A stretch of 64,000 nucleotides of DNA. It comes from UBA5336 sp964415675. GTDB taxonomy: Bacteria; Pseudomonadota; Alphaproteobacteria; Caulobacterales; Hyphomonadaceae. The stretch spans positions 124,001 through 188,000 of the forward strand of contig CAYQBG010000003.1 of NCBI GenBank assembly GCA_964415675.1, given 5' to 3'. The translations under genes and the position numbers were made by a program. How positions within the stretch are numbered: the first letter of the stretch is position 1; each line of letters begins with the position of its first letter. The notes below the pieces were generated by a model. It saw only the letters and a program-made list of their open reading frames with translations, did no database searches and was not told where the DNA came from. Below, piece by piece: positions 16,609 to 25,467 of the stretch.

Positions 16609-18963
16609 ATGATTTCAACCCGTTTTGTCTGGCCGTTCGCTCTTGTCCTTGCGTCCTGCCTTGCCGCCCAGGCGCAGTCGCCAATCATCGTCTCCGACAG
16701 GATAGACGAGCCGGCGGACGCTTCGCCGCAAGAGGCCATGGCAACCGATGATGCGCCGACGGCCATGGAATTCCCGCGGACACTGACCTTTCCCGAGGGG
16801 GGCTTTACCATCTACGAGCCCCAGATAGAGCACCATGCCGGGTTCACTGAGGCGACCGCGTGGAGCGCGGCTTCGTTTCGCCCCGTGGGCGGGGAGCCGA
16901 CCTTTGGGGCGATAAAGTACAAGGCCAGCATGGTGGTTGACCGTGAGCACCGGCTGGTGACCGCGTTCGACCGCGAAATCCTGGAAATCCAGTTCGCGGA
17001 ATTGGGTGAGGCCGAGGCGGCCGAGCTTGAAGAGACCTTGCGCGCCAATATCGCGACCGAGCCGGAGACGATGCCGCTGGATGTGGTGCTCGGCTATGTG
17101 GCCGATGGGGCCGCCGCAGATGTCTCCATCGAGGTGTCCACAGAGCCGCCGACCATCCTCCATGCGACGAGCCCCACCATGCTGGTCGTCCTGGACGGCG
17201 AACCGATCAAGGTGCAGGTCGAAGGGGCCGACGGCCTGTCCCTCGTCGTGAACACCAATTGGGATCTTTTCTACTCTGAAAAGACCGGGCCCTGCGCCCT
17301 GTTGCTGGGCGATGCCTGGCTCGGCGCAGCTACGCTTGACGGCCCCTGGCTGGCCACCGACGCCCCGGCCGGACTGTCGGCCCTGCCCGATGATGATCGC
17401 TGGCAGGCGGTGAAAGCGGCTGTGCCGGGCGAAACGCTGGCCAGCGCGGACACGCCGGACATTCTGGTCGTACAGGCGCCGGCCGAGCTGATTGTCACCG
17501 ATGGCCCGGCGAAGCTCGAGCCGATCCTGGGAACCGAGCTGGCCTTCGTGGCCAACACCTCCAGCGATATAGTGTTCAACGCCAGCGATGATCACTACTA
17601 TTTCCTGACATCGGGGCGCTGGTTCAGGGCGACTTCACTGGACGGCACGTGGAGCTTTGTTCCCACCACGCCTCGATCCTTCCAGCAGATCCCGGCCGAC
17701 CATCCGCGGGCAAGTGTGCGGGCATCCATTGCCGGCACCCCTGAGGCGGCGAAGGCCGTGGCCGAGGCCCAGGTCCCGCAAACCGCTGAAGTGTCCCGGG
17801 AAACCGAGGCGCCGACAGTCACCTATGCCGGCGATGATCCGGACTTCGAGAAAATCGAGGGCGTCGATGTCTATCGCATCACCAACACGACTTTCGATGT
17901 GTTCCGGATCGGTGAGGTCTACTATCTCTGCCATGACGCGGTGTGGTTCGTTTCTGACACGCCGAACGGACCGTGGTTCGTGACCGAAGCCGTCCCGACA
18001 GCGATGTACGATATTCCGGCCAGTTCGCCGGCGCACCATGTCACCTATGTCCGGGTATACGAGACCACGCCGGACACGGTCTATTTCGGCTATACGCCCG
18101 GGTACAATTATACCTATGTCAGCAATGGCGTGGTGGTCTACGGCTCGGGTTATTACTGGGGCACCTACTACGCGCCGTATGCGTATGCTTTCGCGCCTTA
18201 CGGGTACTATTCCCCCTATCCCTACACCTATGGTCAGGCGAGCATCTACAACACGGGAACCGGGAGTTACGTCCACGGGCATTACGCCTACGGCCCCTAT
18301 GGCGGCTATTGGGAAGGCAATCGCTACAACCCCAATACCGGGCGGTATGGCGGCGGCGTCTATGCCTATGACTATGACACGGCGGTCTATGAAGGCTGGT
18401 CCTACAATCCCCGGAATGATGTGAGCACCAGCACCAGCCAGGCCATCCAATGGTCGGGCGGCGACAGCTATGAGACCTGGGGCGATACGGTTGTCCGGCG
18501 CGATGACAATTGGGTCCGGGCAGAGCGGTATGGCACGGAAGACGGTTTCCGCCGCGAGGTGCAGACCTCGGAAGGCGGACAGGCCGTCCAGGTCGGCAAT
18601 ACCGAGGGGCGGGCAACGGTTGGCCAGACCGGGGATGGCGACCTCTATGCCGGCGCGAATGGCAACGTTTTCCGCCGCACCGAAGATGGCGGCTGGGAGA
18701 CGCGCTCCGGTGGCGAATGGTCGAGTGTGGATACGGCGTCGGCCGGAGACACTGTCCGGACCGAGGCAAGCGCGCGCGGGATGGAGCCGATCACCCTTGA
18801 TCAGCCTGAACGCCTGACCAGCTTGCAGGGCAGCCCGCCCTCGACCTTTGACCGCCAGCGCCTGGAGCGTGACAGCCTGGCCCGTACCGGCGGCCGGTCG
18901 CAGTATGAGGCGTTCCGCTCGGGCTGGTCTGCAGGCCGGTCATTTGAGGGACGGCGGCGCTGA
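16609..18963 (+). CDS. Large secreted Tyr/Gly-rich protein with WF-GPW repeats, 784 aa
   Basis: The protein is secreted (MISTRFVWPFALVLASCLAAQAQ). Residues about 190-470 contain three related units with the pattern NT--D-(I/V/L)F, a Tyr/Trp strand, then (D/G)-(A/V/R)W(L/F) and a (L/N)(D/G)GPW or LDGTW turn: LFYSEKTGPCALLLGDAWLG...LDGPW; SDIVFNASDDHYYFLTSGRW followed by LDGTW; and FDVFRIGEVYYLCHDAVWFV...PNGPW. A stretch very rich in Tyr, Gly and Pro follows (about 475-610). The C-terminal third is polar, with an EDGGWETRSGGEWSSV unit. I know of uncharacterised proteobacterial proteins with this layout, sometimes labelled carbohydrate-binding, but cannot confirm a function. It lies in a plus-strand run of envelope genes. 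Confidence 0.7.
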   Translation: MISTRFVWPFALVLASCLAAQAQSPIIVSDRIDEPADASPQEAMATDDAPTAMEFPRTLTFPEGGFTIYEPQIEHHAGFTEATAWSAASFRPVGGEPTFGAIKYKASMVVDREHRLVTAFDREILEIQFAELGEAEAAELEETLRANIATEPETMPLDVVLGYVADGAAADVSIEVSTEPPTILHATSPTMLVVLDGEPIKVQVEGADGLSLVVNTNWDLFYSEKTGPCALLLGDAWLGAATLDGPWLATDAPAGLSALPDDDRWQAVKAAVPGETLASADTPDILVVQAPAELIVTDGPAKLEPILGTELAFVANTSSDIVFNASDDHYYFLTSGRWFRATSLDGTWSFVPTTPRSFQQIPADHPRASVRASIAGTPEAAKAVAEAQVPQTAEVSRETEAPTVTYAGDDPDFEKIEGVDVYRITNTTFDVFRIGEVYYLCHDAVWFVSDTPNGPWFVTEAVPTAMYDIPASSPAHHVTYVRVYETTPDTVYFGYTPGYNYTYVSNGVVVYGSGYYWGTYYAPYAYAFAPYGYYSPYPYTYGQASIYNTGTGSYVHGHYAYGPYGGYWEGNRYNPNTGRYGGGVYAYDYDTAVYEGWSYNPRNDVSTSTSQAIQWSGGDSYETWGDTVVRRDDNWVRAERYGTEDGFRREVQTSEGGQAVQVGNTEGRATVGQTGDGDLYAGANGNVFRRTEDGGWETRSGGEWSSVDTASAGDTVRTEASARGMEPITLDQPERLTSLQGSPPSTFDRQRLERDSLARTGGRSQYEAFRSGWSAGRSFEGRRR

Positions 18964-19007
18964 TCATTTGCTATCCCCGCCACGACTTTGCACACTGCGT
19001 GGTCGCC

Positions 19008-19709
19008 ATGAGACGTCTGATCACTGTCCTGGCCCTGTCCGGAGCGCCCATGGCGGCGGCGCAGTCAACCGGCGGGGTGTTCGGACCTGTTGTCGATGAG
19101 GGTGACAGTGCCTGGGACTTCCGTGTAAGCCATGATCCAGATAGTGAGAACACGGCGGTGCGACTGCACTATCAGCGCGCGATCGACAGCGATCTACGCT
19201 GGCGCTTGATTGGACAGGTCCGATCGACTGAAGACGCCGACTTCGACCCTGATCACCTGACCGCCCAACTCTTCTGGCAGGTGACGCCGGACCTTCAGTC
19301 CTACCAGTCGGGTTTCCGTTTCGATGGCCGCTACCGTTTCGACGATCGGCTAGGCCAGATCACAGTCCATTGGATACATCAATGGCGGCAGGTCGATGAC
19401 TGGACGCTGCGCTTCATAACCGGCGCTACACTCGAGATTGGCGATGACGCACGAGACGGTCTCGCCATCCAGACGCGCGCTTCGGCGATGCGCTCGCTCG
19501 CCTCAGGACCCAAACTCGGCGTTGAGCTTTTCAGCCAGGATGGATCAACGACCGACTGGCTGGACCTTGAATACCAGAGACACGAGGCCGGGCCGGTTGC
19601 GGTCTGGTCTCTCAGAGACGGGTGGGGCCTCTATACAGGCGCCCTGTTCGGCGTCAGCGAGTCGGCTCCGGACGCCACATTTCGTGTGCGGGTGACCCAT
19701 GCCGACTGA
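19008..19709 (+). CDS. Predicted outer-membrane or periplasmic beta protein, 233 aa
   Basis: The ATG at 19008 (a GTG at 18999 is also in frame) starts a short signal peptide (MRRLITVLALSGAPMAAAQS). The rest alternates hydrophobic and polar residues in strand-like segments (AVRLHYQRAIDSDLRWRLIG, QSYQSGFRFDGRYRFD, ITVHWIHQWRQVDDWTLRFI) and ends in a strand (FRVRVTHAD), suggesting a beta-barrel or beta-sandwich. No family recognised. It starts 44 bp after the Tyr-rich protein and may be in its operon. Confidence 0.65.
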   Translation: MRRLITVLALSGAPMAAAQSTGGVFGPVVDEGDSAWDFRVSHDPDSENTAVRLHYQRAIDSDLRWRLIGQVRSTEDADFDPDHLTAQLFWQVTPDLQSYQSGFRFDGRYRFDDRLGQITVHWIHQWRQVDDWTLRFITGATLEIGDDARDGLAIQTRASAMRSLASGPKLGVELFSQDGSTTDWLDLEYQRHEAGPVAVWSLRDGWGLYTGALFGVSESAPDATFRVRVTHAD

Positions 19710-19903
19710 ACTGTCACTTATCTGAGATAAGTTCCCTTTGGCCGAGACCGGGGTTTGGCGTTATGCTGCGCCGCACACTCCCAAATGATAGCCATCTCGA
19801 TCACACTATGCACTCTCAACGTCCGAGAACCCCGACTGACCCATTGGCAGACCGTTTCGAAGTTGGGTGCTGTTGGCTTGACTTGGTGACGGGGAGGCGG
19901 TGA
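19710..19903 (+). other. Intergenic region before the AraC-type regulator
   Basis: About 190 bp without a supported gene. It should hold the promoter of the regulator. GATAAG-type and inverted short motifs occur but none is convincing. Confidence 0.4.
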
Positions 19904-20986
19904 ATGGCACCCCCTCCTGAAAATATGGCAGTATTCACCATGGATACACCGGCCTTGCCGATGAACTATCCTGGTTTCGTCTTTCGCACGCTTTGCGAAG
20001 ACGGCTACGAAGCGGATGCACTTCTGAAGGGCACAAACCTGGAACCAGCGCTGTTTGCAGATCCGTATTTCCGCACGGATTTCCTGACGCTTCGACGCTT
20101 CATACTGAATGCCCAGGAACAGACGGGCGATCCGCATCTCGGGGCCCGGCTCGCGCTGAGATTCGATGTGACCTATATTGGGTTCCCAGCCTATGCCGCG
20201 ATGAACGCGCCGCGACTCGAGGACGGCCTGATAGTGCTCAGTCGCTTTGTTCATCTGACCTTCCCGGCAATCGGCCTCAGCTTTCCGGACCGAGAGTCCG
20301 GGCTCACACCGGATGAGACCGAAGTACGCTTGACGCCCAAGCTTCCGCTCGAGGAAATCGCCTATTTCGTGAACGCCAGCGCGCTCATTGTGCTGAACAG
20401 GTTGCTGCTCGACATGCTTCGGGTCCCGCTTGTCGCGACGCGCGCGGAAACAACCATCAGTGAGCCAGAGGGGTGGGCTGAAATCGCTGAACAGGTCAGC
20501 CGCGTGCCCATCCGGTTCGAGGCACCCGAAAACAGGATCATCTTTCCGGCCGAGCTGCTGGAGGCGCCGCTGCCTTGCTCTGATCCGATCAATCACGCCA
20601 AGCTGGTGGCGCTGTGTGAAAAGTTCGCAGCAGACGCGGGTCACAACGCAACACCTGTCAGCCAGGTCCTGGCTTTTCTGGAGAAGGGTAGCAATGTCGG
20701 GGTGCCGCTTTCCGAGGCCGCGAGTGGTCTTGGATACTCCGAGCGCGGTCTTCGGCGTCAACTGGAGCGGGCCGGAACGACCTATCGCACATTGGTTGAC
20801 CAGGTGCGGGAGCGACGCGCCCGGGAAATGCTTTCCAGCAGCACCCAGCCCATACAAGCCATAGCCCACGAGCTTGGCTACGACGCGCCGTCCAACTTTG
20901 CGCGCAGCTTCAAGCGGTGGACCGGCAAGACACCAAAGGCCTTTCGCGAGGGGCTCCAGAAGCGGGGAGACAAAGGTCAGAACTGA
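19904..20986 (+). CDS. AraC-family transcriptional regulator with arabinose-binding-like sensor domain, 360 aa
   Basis: The start at 19904 has GGGGAGG six bases upstream. Residues about 20-220 look like the N-terminal ligand-sensing domain of the OruR/FeaR-type AraC group (DPHLGARLALRFDVTYIGFP...LEDGLIVLSRF). The C-terminus holds two helix-turn-helix motifs: SEAASGLGYSERGLRRQLER and IQAIAHELGYDAPSNFARSF followed by KRWTGKTPKAFR. It is a cytoplasmic DNA-binding regulator. It stops 86 bp before the sulfatase gene on the same strand, so control of the sulfatase operon by a small organic ligand is plausible but inferred. Confidence 0.85.
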   Translation: MAPPPENMAVFTMDTPALPMNYPGFVFRTLCEDGYEADALLKGTNLEPALFADPYFRTDFLTLRRFILNAQEQTGDPHLGARLALRFDVTYIGFPAYAAMNAPRLEDGLIVLSRFVHLTFPAIGLSFPDRESGLTPDETEVRLTPKLPLEEIAYFVNASALIVLNRLLLDMLRVPLVATRAETTISEPEGWAEIAEQVSRVPIRFEAPENRIIFPAELLEAPLPCSDPINHAKLVALCEKFAADAGHNATPVSQVLAFLEKGSNVGVPLSEAASGLGYSERGLRRQLERAGTTYRTLVDQVRERRAREMLSSSTQPIQAIAHELGYDAPSNFARSFKRWTGKTPKAFREGLQKRGDKGQN

Positions 20987-21072
20987 ATACAATCTGGCCT
21001 GACGGGAGCTGTGCATTCAGTCTGATCGGGGACTATCCAGCGGGAAGTCTTTCCGGGTTGAGGTACAATCCC

Positions 21073-22914
21073 ATGCACAACGTTGTTCGTTTCGCACATC
21101 GGGCACTTTTTCTGGCCGCTTTCACGCTCTCGCCGATCGTGGCGTCGGCCCAGGCCCAGGACCAGGACCCCGAGGCCGAGCCGACCGAAGCTGTTGCACC
21201 TGAGGCAACGCCAACCGCGCCGCCAAACATCCTCATTGTGCTGTTCGACGATGTGGGATTCACGGGCTTCGGCGCGTATGGCGGCGATGCGCAGACCCCG
21301 AACATCGACGCCCTGGCGCAGTCGGGCACGCTCTTTTCCCGGTACTATTCCTCGCCCTTCTGCGGACCGAGCCGCGCAATGCTGATGACGGGCATGGACA
21401 ATCACCAGACGGGCATGGGCACGCTGGTCGAAACCGTGACGCCTGAGCAGAGCGAACTTCCCGGCTACTCCATGATCTGGGAGGACGATCAGGAGACGAT
21501 TTCAAGCCGTTTGTCTGACGCGGGCTATCGGACCTATGTTTCGGGCAAGTGGGGCATTGGTGCCAAGGGCAAGAACCTGCCCGACCGTTTCGGGTTCGAC
21601 CGCTCCTACGTGATGGATTCCACCGGCGGGAGCAATTACGACCACACCCACTACCTCCCTGGGTACCCCAAGGTGTCGTGGTACGAGGATGGTGAGCCCG
21701 TTCAGCTGCCCGAGGATTTCTATTCGTCTCGCAACCTCGTGGACCAGATGATCAGCTACATCGACGAAGGCGAGGCGGATCAGCCCTTCTTCGGCTTCCT
21801 GTCACTTCAGGCGGTTCACATCCCTGTTCAGGCTCCAACTGAGTTCATCGACGAGTATGACGGTGTGTTCGACGCTGGATGGGACGTGATGCGCGAAGAA
21901 CGCTGGCAGCGCACAATTGAGCTTGGCCTCGTGCCCGAGACGACAGTCTTGGCGCCAGTGCACGAAGACCACCGCGCCTGGGATGACCTGTCGCCAGACG
22001 AGCAGGCGGTCGCTGCGCGCCAGATGCAGGTGAATGCGGGCATGATTGAAGCGGCCGATTACCATATCGGACGCCTGCTGGATCACCTGGAGGCCACCGG
22101 ACAACTGGAAAACACGATTGTCGTTGTCACCTCCGACAACGGCCCCGAGTCCGGTGTCACGAAGTTCGGCAATGCCCTCTACGATTTGCTACTGAGCGGA
22201 ATCCACGCCCTCGAAGGGTTCGATACGTCTCCTGAAAATATGGGCCTGCCTGGCAGCCTGACGGCGATTGGTCCGGAATGGGCCTCTGTGTCAGCATCTC
22301 CGTTCAACCTCTACAAGTTCTACTCCAGCGAGGGCGGGCTGCGCGTGCCGCTCGTGATCGCCGGGCACGGTGTGGAAAACTCCGGCATCACGGATGCTTC
22401 GGTCCATGTGGCCGACCTGATGCCGACCCTGCTCGACGCCGCCGGTGTCGAGTACGACGCCGATGCCCTGTACGGGCAAAGCATCTTTCCCGTTCTTGCC
22501 GGCGAAACAGACGAGACGCGCGGCGCGAGTGAGAGCTTCGGCGTTGAGGTCAGCGGCAATGCGGCGCTCTACCGCGGCAACTGGAAACTCGTCCGCACGG
22601 CGCTGCCCCGGGGCGATTTCACATGGCGGCTCTTCGACCTGTCGGTCGATCCGGGCGAAACCAATGACCTGTCAGCCGAAAACCCGGAACTTTTCGCAGC
22701 GATGCGCGCCGAATACGCAGCCTATTCGTCAGAGACTGGCGTTCTCGACCTCGCGCGCGAAGATTATGCCCAGGCCCAGCTCTTCAGCAATCTTCTGAGC
22801 AAGATCATCGGAAAATACTGGCCGCATGCGGCGGCCTTCATGATTGCCGTTTTGCTCGCACTTTTCCTGCTCTTCAAGCTGGTGCGTGGCCTGTTTCGCC
22901 GGTCGCACGCGTAA
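21073..22914 (+). CDS. Type I (formylglycine) sulfatase, membrane-anchored at the C-terminus, 613 aa
   Basis: The ATG at 21073 has TTGAGGT upstream and gives a signal peptide ending VASAQAQ. The sulfatase core begins at NILIVLFDDVGF (metal-binding Asp59-Asp60) and has the signature C-G-P-S-R at residue 97, the Cys that must be oxidised to formylglycine. Further metal and active-site elements are SGKWGIG, HYLPGYPKVS and VTSDNGPESG. A transmembrane helix (AAAFMIAVLLALFLLFKLVRG) and a basic tail at the C-terminus should anchor it with the catalytic domain in the periplasm. Substrate is unknown; marine sulfated polysaccharides are a guess. A matching maturation enzyme is encoded three genes downstream. 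Confidence 0.88.
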   Translation: MHNVVRFAHRALFLAAFTLSPIVASAQAQDQDPEAEPTEAVAPEATPTAPPNILIVLFDDVGFTGFGAYGGDAQTPNIDALAQSGTLFSRYYSSPFCGPSRAMLMTGMDNHQTGMGTLVETVTPEQSELPGYSMIWEDDQETISSRLSDAGYRTYVSGKWGIGAKGKNLPDRFGFDRSYVMDSTGGSNYDHTHYLPGYPKVSWYEDGEPVQLPEDFYSSRNLVDQMISYIDEGEADQPFFGFLSLQAVHIPVQAPTEFIDEYDGVFDAGWDVMREERWQRTIELGLVPETTVLAPVHEDHRAWDDLSPDEQAVAARQMQVNAGMIEAADYHIGRLLDHLEATGQLENTIVVVTSDNGPESGVTKFGNALYDLLLSGIHALEGFDTSPENMGLPGSLTAIGPEWASVSASPFNLYKFYSSEGGLRVPLVIAGHGVENSGITDASVHVADLMPTLLDAAGVEYDADALYGQSIFPVLAGETDETRGASESFGVEVSGNAALYRGNWKLVRTALPRGDFTWRLFDLSVDPGETNDLSAENPELFAAMRAEYAAYSSETGVLDLAREDYAQAQLFSNLLSKIIGKYWPHAAAFMIAVLLALFLLFKLVRGLFRRSHA

Positions 22915-22970
22915 AGCCCTAGCCAGCGCGAATAGCCATATCTTCTGACGATTGAACCGGAGCCAGCCAC

Positions 22971-23804
22971 ATGGAATGGATCGCGTACACCTTGGCCAGT
23001 CTTTTGGTGCTGGCCGTCCTCGTCTACTTCTTCCTCCCATCGATCCTGCGGGTGATGGGCCTGCACCGGCACTATACGATCCCGGACTTCGACCTGTCCG
23101 GCCGCCGGGCGCTTGTAATCTGCACCAGCCATAGCCGGCTCGATCCGAAGAACCGGGATACCGGCGCATTCGGATCGGAATTCACGGTGCCCTATTATGC
23201 CTTCATCAATGCGGGGCTGGATGTGGACATGGCGTCCATCAAGGGCGGCGAGATCCCGATCCAGCCGGGCTCCTGGTCCTGGCCGCTCGCCTGCGAGGAT
23301 GACAAGCGTTTCATGGCCGATCCGGACGCCATGGAGAAGCTCAGGAATTCCAAATCCATCACCGAAGTGAACCCGGACGATTATGACGTGATCTTCATGG
23401 CTGGCGGCTGGGGCGCGGCCTATGACCTGGCTCAGAGCGAGGAACTGGCCGATCTCGTAACACGCGCCAATGCGTCGGGAAAAATCCTGGGGTCGGTGTG
23501 CCACGGCGCGCTCGGCCTGGTCAGCGCGAAGGGCCTGGACGGTGATCTGCTCGTCAAGGGCCGGCGCGTCACGGGTGTGACGGACAACCAGATTCATACG
23601 TTCGGCATTGCGGTGACGCCCAAGCATCCAGAAGAGGAACTGCGGAAGGCCGGTGCGCTCTACGAATGCCAGCACGCCTGGCTTGACCCGCTCGCCACGC
23701 ACACGACGATCGACGGCAACCTGGTCACCGGCCAGAACCAGAACAGCGGTTATGAGACCGCGCACCGCATTCTCGAGAAAATGGCCACCCAGGGGAACCG
23801 ATAG
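22971..23804 (+). CDS. DJ-1/PfpI-family protein (Hsp31-like) with N-terminal membrane helix, 277 aa
   Basis: The N-terminus is a transmembrane helix (MEWIAYTLASLLVLAVLVYF). It is followed by a DJ-1/PfpI domain (about residues 45-270) with the Rossmann-like start RRALVICTSH, the segment DYDVIFMAGGWGAAYDL and the nucleophile elbow SVCHGALGLV carrying the expected reactive Cys. Family members act as chaperones, glyoxalases or deglycases. It is 56 bp after the sulfatase gene, in the same direction and also membrane-anchored, so it is likely in the same operon. Its link to sulfatase chemistry is unclear. Confidence 0.82.
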   Translation: MEWIAYTLASLLVLAVLVYFFLPSILRVMGLHRHYTIPDFDLSGRRALVICTSHSRLDPKNRDTGAFGSEFTVPYYAFINAGLDVDMASIKGGEIPIQPGSWSWPLACEDDKRFMADPDAMEKLRNSKSITEVNPDDYDVIFMAGGWGAAYDLAQSEELADLVTRANASGKILGSVCHGALGLVSAKGLDGDLLVKGRRVTGVTDNQIHTFGIAVTPKHPEEELRKAGALYECQHAWLDPLATHTTIDGNLVTGQNQNSGYETAHRILEKMATQGNR

Positions 23805-23840
23805 TCGGAGGCGGACGCCGGACTGGCCCGGGAGGCGAAA

Positions 23841-24350
23841 GTGGCAATCCGCGCCCATATTCCGCGCCTGAAATGGCAGACACTCGAGAGAGAAGCTTTC
23901 GGCCTCATTTACGGTGCCATCATCGTCCTCAGTCTCCTGATGGCCCTCTCTCCCGAGCCGGTTGCGCCTTTCAAACCGGCAGCCGTCCTTTTCGGTTCGG
24001 TCCTGGCGATGACCCTGGCAAGGGCCCTCGCCGCACTGATCGCCCACTCGATTGAAACCGGCGAGCGGATGCTGCGCTTTCCGGCCATGCGTGAGGCCTG
24101 GCGCGGCAGTCATCCGATCCTCTTCGTGGCACACCTGACGACCGCGCTTTTTGTTGCGTCTGGTCTCGGCTGGCTTTCGCTCGGGACGGCGATGCTCGTG
24201 TCCCAGCTTTTCTGTATCCTGATCCTCGTGATCTTTGGCGCCAGGGTCGGCTGGGTGATCAGTCATGGGGCCTCGCTGCCAGTGCTGGGCGCCCTGTTCG
24301 CCGGGGGGCTCGGCTCTGCGCTGGCCTTGCTGAAATACGCCATTCAATGA
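23841..24350 (+). CDS. Small inner-membrane protein, 169 aa
   Basis: It starts with GTG at 23841 behind GGGAGG and five bases. It has four or five hydrophobic segments (FGLIYGAIIVLSLLMALS, AVLFGSVLAMTLARALAALI, HLTTALFVASGLGWLSLG, LVSQLFCILILVIFGARVGW, LGALFAGGLGSALALLKYA), so it is an integral membrane protein with almost no soluble part. No family recognised. It lies between the DJ-1-like gene and the formylglycine-generating enzyme gene with gaps under 40 bp, so it belongs to the same operon. Confidence 0.75.
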   Translation: MAIRAHIPRLKWQTLEREAFGLIYGAIIVLSLLMALSPEPVAPFKPAAVLFGSVLAMTLARALAALIAHSIETGERMLRFPAMREAWRGSHPILFVAHLTTALFVASGLGWLSLGTAMLVSQLFCILILVIFGARVGWVISHGASLPVLGALFAGGLGSALALLKYAIQ

Positions 24351-24378
24351 CGTCAGTGCTGACAGGAGGATGACCGGT

Positions 24379-25290
24379 ATGGTCAGGATCAAGATTGCTG
24401 CAGGCACCATCGCTGCGGTGATCGTCGCCCTGGTGGCGACGGCGATGTGGCGAGAAACACACTCGTTTGCGAGCTCAGACGCCGGTTGCACTTTGGGCGA
24501 GGCCGAGCTTGGCGGCTTTGTCGACATTCCCGGCGGCGGATTCACAATGGGCGCGCAGGCCCTCTATCCCGAGGAAGGCCCGCCGCAGCGCGTGTTCGTT
24601 TCCCCGTTCCGGCTGCAGGTCCATGAAGTGACCAACAGCCAGTTTGCTGAATTCGTGGCGGCGACAGGCTACGTCACCGAAGCGGAAAGAAATGGCGGCT
24701 CGGCACAATTCCGGGAGACCGATACGCCAAGGAACCTCTTGTCCTGGTGGCGCATCGATGCCGGGGCGAGCTGGAAAACGCCAGGCGGCTCCGGGACAGA
24801 CCTTAAGGCATTAGGCCTCCATCCCGTCGTGCATGTGACGCTCAGCGATGCGCGCGCCTATGCAGAATGGGCCGGCGGGCGAATTCCCACCGAAGTTGAA
24901 TGGGAATACGCGGCCAGTCTCGGCCTGTTTGATCCCGACGATCCTGAGTCGGGCATGCGCGCGCCGGACGGCACGGCCCGCGCCAATGTCTGGTCAGGAC
25001 TGTTCCCGATACAGGATACAGGTCGAGACGGATTTGCCGGAACCGCGCCCGTGGGCTGTTTCCAGCCAGGTCTCACAGGCGCATATGACATGATCGGGAA
25101 TGTCTGGGAGTGGACAGACAGCCCCTTCGCGCCGGGGACCGTCCGTTTCACGATCAAGGGCGGGTCGTATCTTTGCAGCGAGAATTATTGCCGGCGCTAT
25201 CGCGTGGCTGCGCGCGACAGTCTCGAGTTCGATTTCAGCTCTGCCCACATCGGGTTTCGCATCATCCGGGACAGTCCGACCAGGGGGTGA
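24379..25290 (+). CDS. Formylglycine-generating enzyme (sulfatase-modifying factor), 303 aa
   Basis: AGGAGG sits nine bases before the ATG at 24379, which is preferred over the ATG at 24370 that abuts it. A signal anchor (residues 1-23) points to the periplasm. The SUMF1/FGE domain starts FVDIPGGGFTMGAQALYPEE and includes HEVTNSQFAEFV, GGRIPTEVEWEYAA, GNVWEWT and GGSYLCSENYCRRYRVAARD. The last segment carries the two copper-binding, active Cys (about 266 and 271), which separates true FGE from the many paralogues lacking them. The reaction is oxygen-dependent oxidation of the sulfatase CxPxR Cys to formylglycine; the neighbouring CGPSR sulfatase is the obvious substrate. Confidence 0.88.
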   Translation: MVRIKIAAGTIAAVIVALVATAMWRETHSFASSDAGCTLGEAELGGFVDIPGGGFTMGAQALYPEEGPPQRVFVSPFRLQVHEVTNSQFAEFVAATGYVTEAERNGGSAQFRETDTPRNLLSWWRIDAGASWKTPGGSGTDLKALGLHPVVHVTLSDARAYAEWAGGRIPTEVEWEYAASLGLFDPDDPESGMRAPDGTARANVWSGLFPIQDTGRDGFAGTAPVGCFQPGLTGAYDMIGNVWEWTDSPFAPGTVRFTIKGGSYLCSENYCRRYRVAARDSLEFDFSSAHIGFRIIRDSPTRG

Positions 25291-25467
25291 TCGACCCGTT
25301 TGCGGACGTCTGGAAAGTGGTCAGAACGGAATGTTCTTTGGCCCGTAGCGAGCTGTGCACACCGCGCCGCGAGAGCATATTTACGCTCACACGTCGCCGA
25401 TGCAAAGCCCCCGGACGCAGGCGACCTGGCTCACAGCAATACAGGCAGCTGATCAGGGAATCTTCAA

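Noticed and set aside
19718..21016. 432-residue minus-strand frame
   Set aside because: It lies opposite the AraC regulator, has no ribosome site or family signature, and the plus-strand gene has clear domains.
22764..24545. 593-residue minus-strand frame
   Set aside because: It is the shadow of the sulfatase end, DJ-1-like, membrane-protein and FGE genes, with composition typical of antisense frames in high-GC DNA.
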